64,000 bases of DNA from Amphibacillus marinus (GTDB lineage Bacteria; Bacillota; Bacilli; Bacillales; Amphibacillaceae), in NCBI RefSeq assembly GCF_900110345.1, contig NZ_FODJ01000001.1, positions 742,648-806,647 of the forward strand, given 5' to 3'. Shown in pieces: positions 63,829-64,000 of the stretch (within the stretch, counting starts at the first letter, position 1; each line of letters begins with the position of its first letter). The translations under genes were made by a program, and so were the position numbers. The notes under the pieces are model-generated. The model ran no database searches. It was not told the DNA's origin and saw nothing but the letters and a program-made list of their open reading frames with translations.

Positions 63829-64000
63829 GTTAAGTCCTCGATCGATTAGTATTCGTCAGCTACACATGTTGCCATGCTTCCACCTCGAACCTATCTACCT
63901 CATCGTCTCTGAGGGATCTTACTCTTTACAGATGGGAAGTCTCATCTTGAGGGGGGCTTCATGCTTAGATGCTTTCAGCACTTATCCCGTCCATACGTAG
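63829..64000 (-). rRNA. rrl: 23S ribosomal RNA, 3' end (continues beyond the window)
   Basis: Minus strand reads the end of 23S rRNA, including GCTGAAAGCATCTAAGCATG and the terminal ATCGATCGAGGACTTAACT. Only about 170 bases are inside the window. Confidence 0.96.

Overview
The window comes from a low-GC Bacillota chromosome. Strong AGGAGG-type ribosome binding sites, a split gcvPA/gcvPB, a tandem glycine riboswitch, DEAD-box and YibE/F families and a Bacillus-type tRNA order behind the rRNA operon all point to Bacillaceae, perhaps an Amphibacillus-like relative. The species cannot be settled from this sequence.

Layout, left to right. (1) 0-15 kb: a BmrD-like ABC half-transporter; a GH95 fucosidase-type gene with a probable cre (CcpA) site; a 2-hydroxyacid dehydrogenase; a YfmL-like DEAD-box helicase with a TRM11-like methyltransferase; a Sel1-repeat protein; a lipoprotein hydrolase/DUF3887 pair; two decayed genes; and a NadR-type bifunctional enzyme. 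(2) 14.9-15.2 kb: an unannotated type I toxin-antitoxin module, with a 31-residue holin-like toxin and a convergent antisense RNA. (3) 15.4-20.4 kb: a tandem glycine riboswitch and terminator controlling gcvT-gcvH-gcvPA-gcvPB plus a HesB-like gene. (4) 20.5-25.6 kb: single genes (SDR oxidoreductase, GT4 glycosyltransferase, ATP-grasp ligase, GNAT acetyltransferase). (5) 25.8-30.1 kb: a reactive-sulfur/thiol cluster (CstR, CoA-disulfide reductase-rhodanese, rhodanese, glutaredoxin, and divergently CcdA and a ResA-like protein), with a CstR-type operator lying in the spacer of a consensus promoter. (6) 30.3-36.2 kb: a YibE/F pair, a frameshifted ECF sigma gene with its DUF4179 anti-sigma partner, a macrolide phosphotransferase behind a stalling-type leader peptide and terminator, and an ECF-transporter S component. 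(7) 36.4-42.3 kb: an amino-sugar locus (NagA, SIS protein, mannose-family PTS IIA/B/C/D) divergent from a GntR/UTRA regulator.

(8) 43.5-61.8 kb is the most striking part: a complete contractile-tail, lysis and control module of PBSX type. It has sheath, tube, chaperone with a programmed -1 frameshift site, tape measure, baseplate, knob-bearing fibre, holin and two M23 endolysins. An Xpf-like activator, a Xre-like repressor and an ImmA-like protease control it. No terminase, portal, capsid, integrase or replication gene is visible. This is best read as an R-type tailocin. A 0.9-kb leader between the activator and the tail genes carries three ungapped 49-bp repeats spaced 200 and 204 bp apart.

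(9) 61.9-64 kb: fourteen tRNA genes, 5S rRNA and the 3' end of 23S rRNA, all on the minus strand. The order downstream of 5S is Asn-Ser-Glu-Val-fMet-Asp-Phe-Tyr-Trp-His-Gln-Gly-Cys-Leu, much like a Bacillus rRNA-linked tRNA operon.
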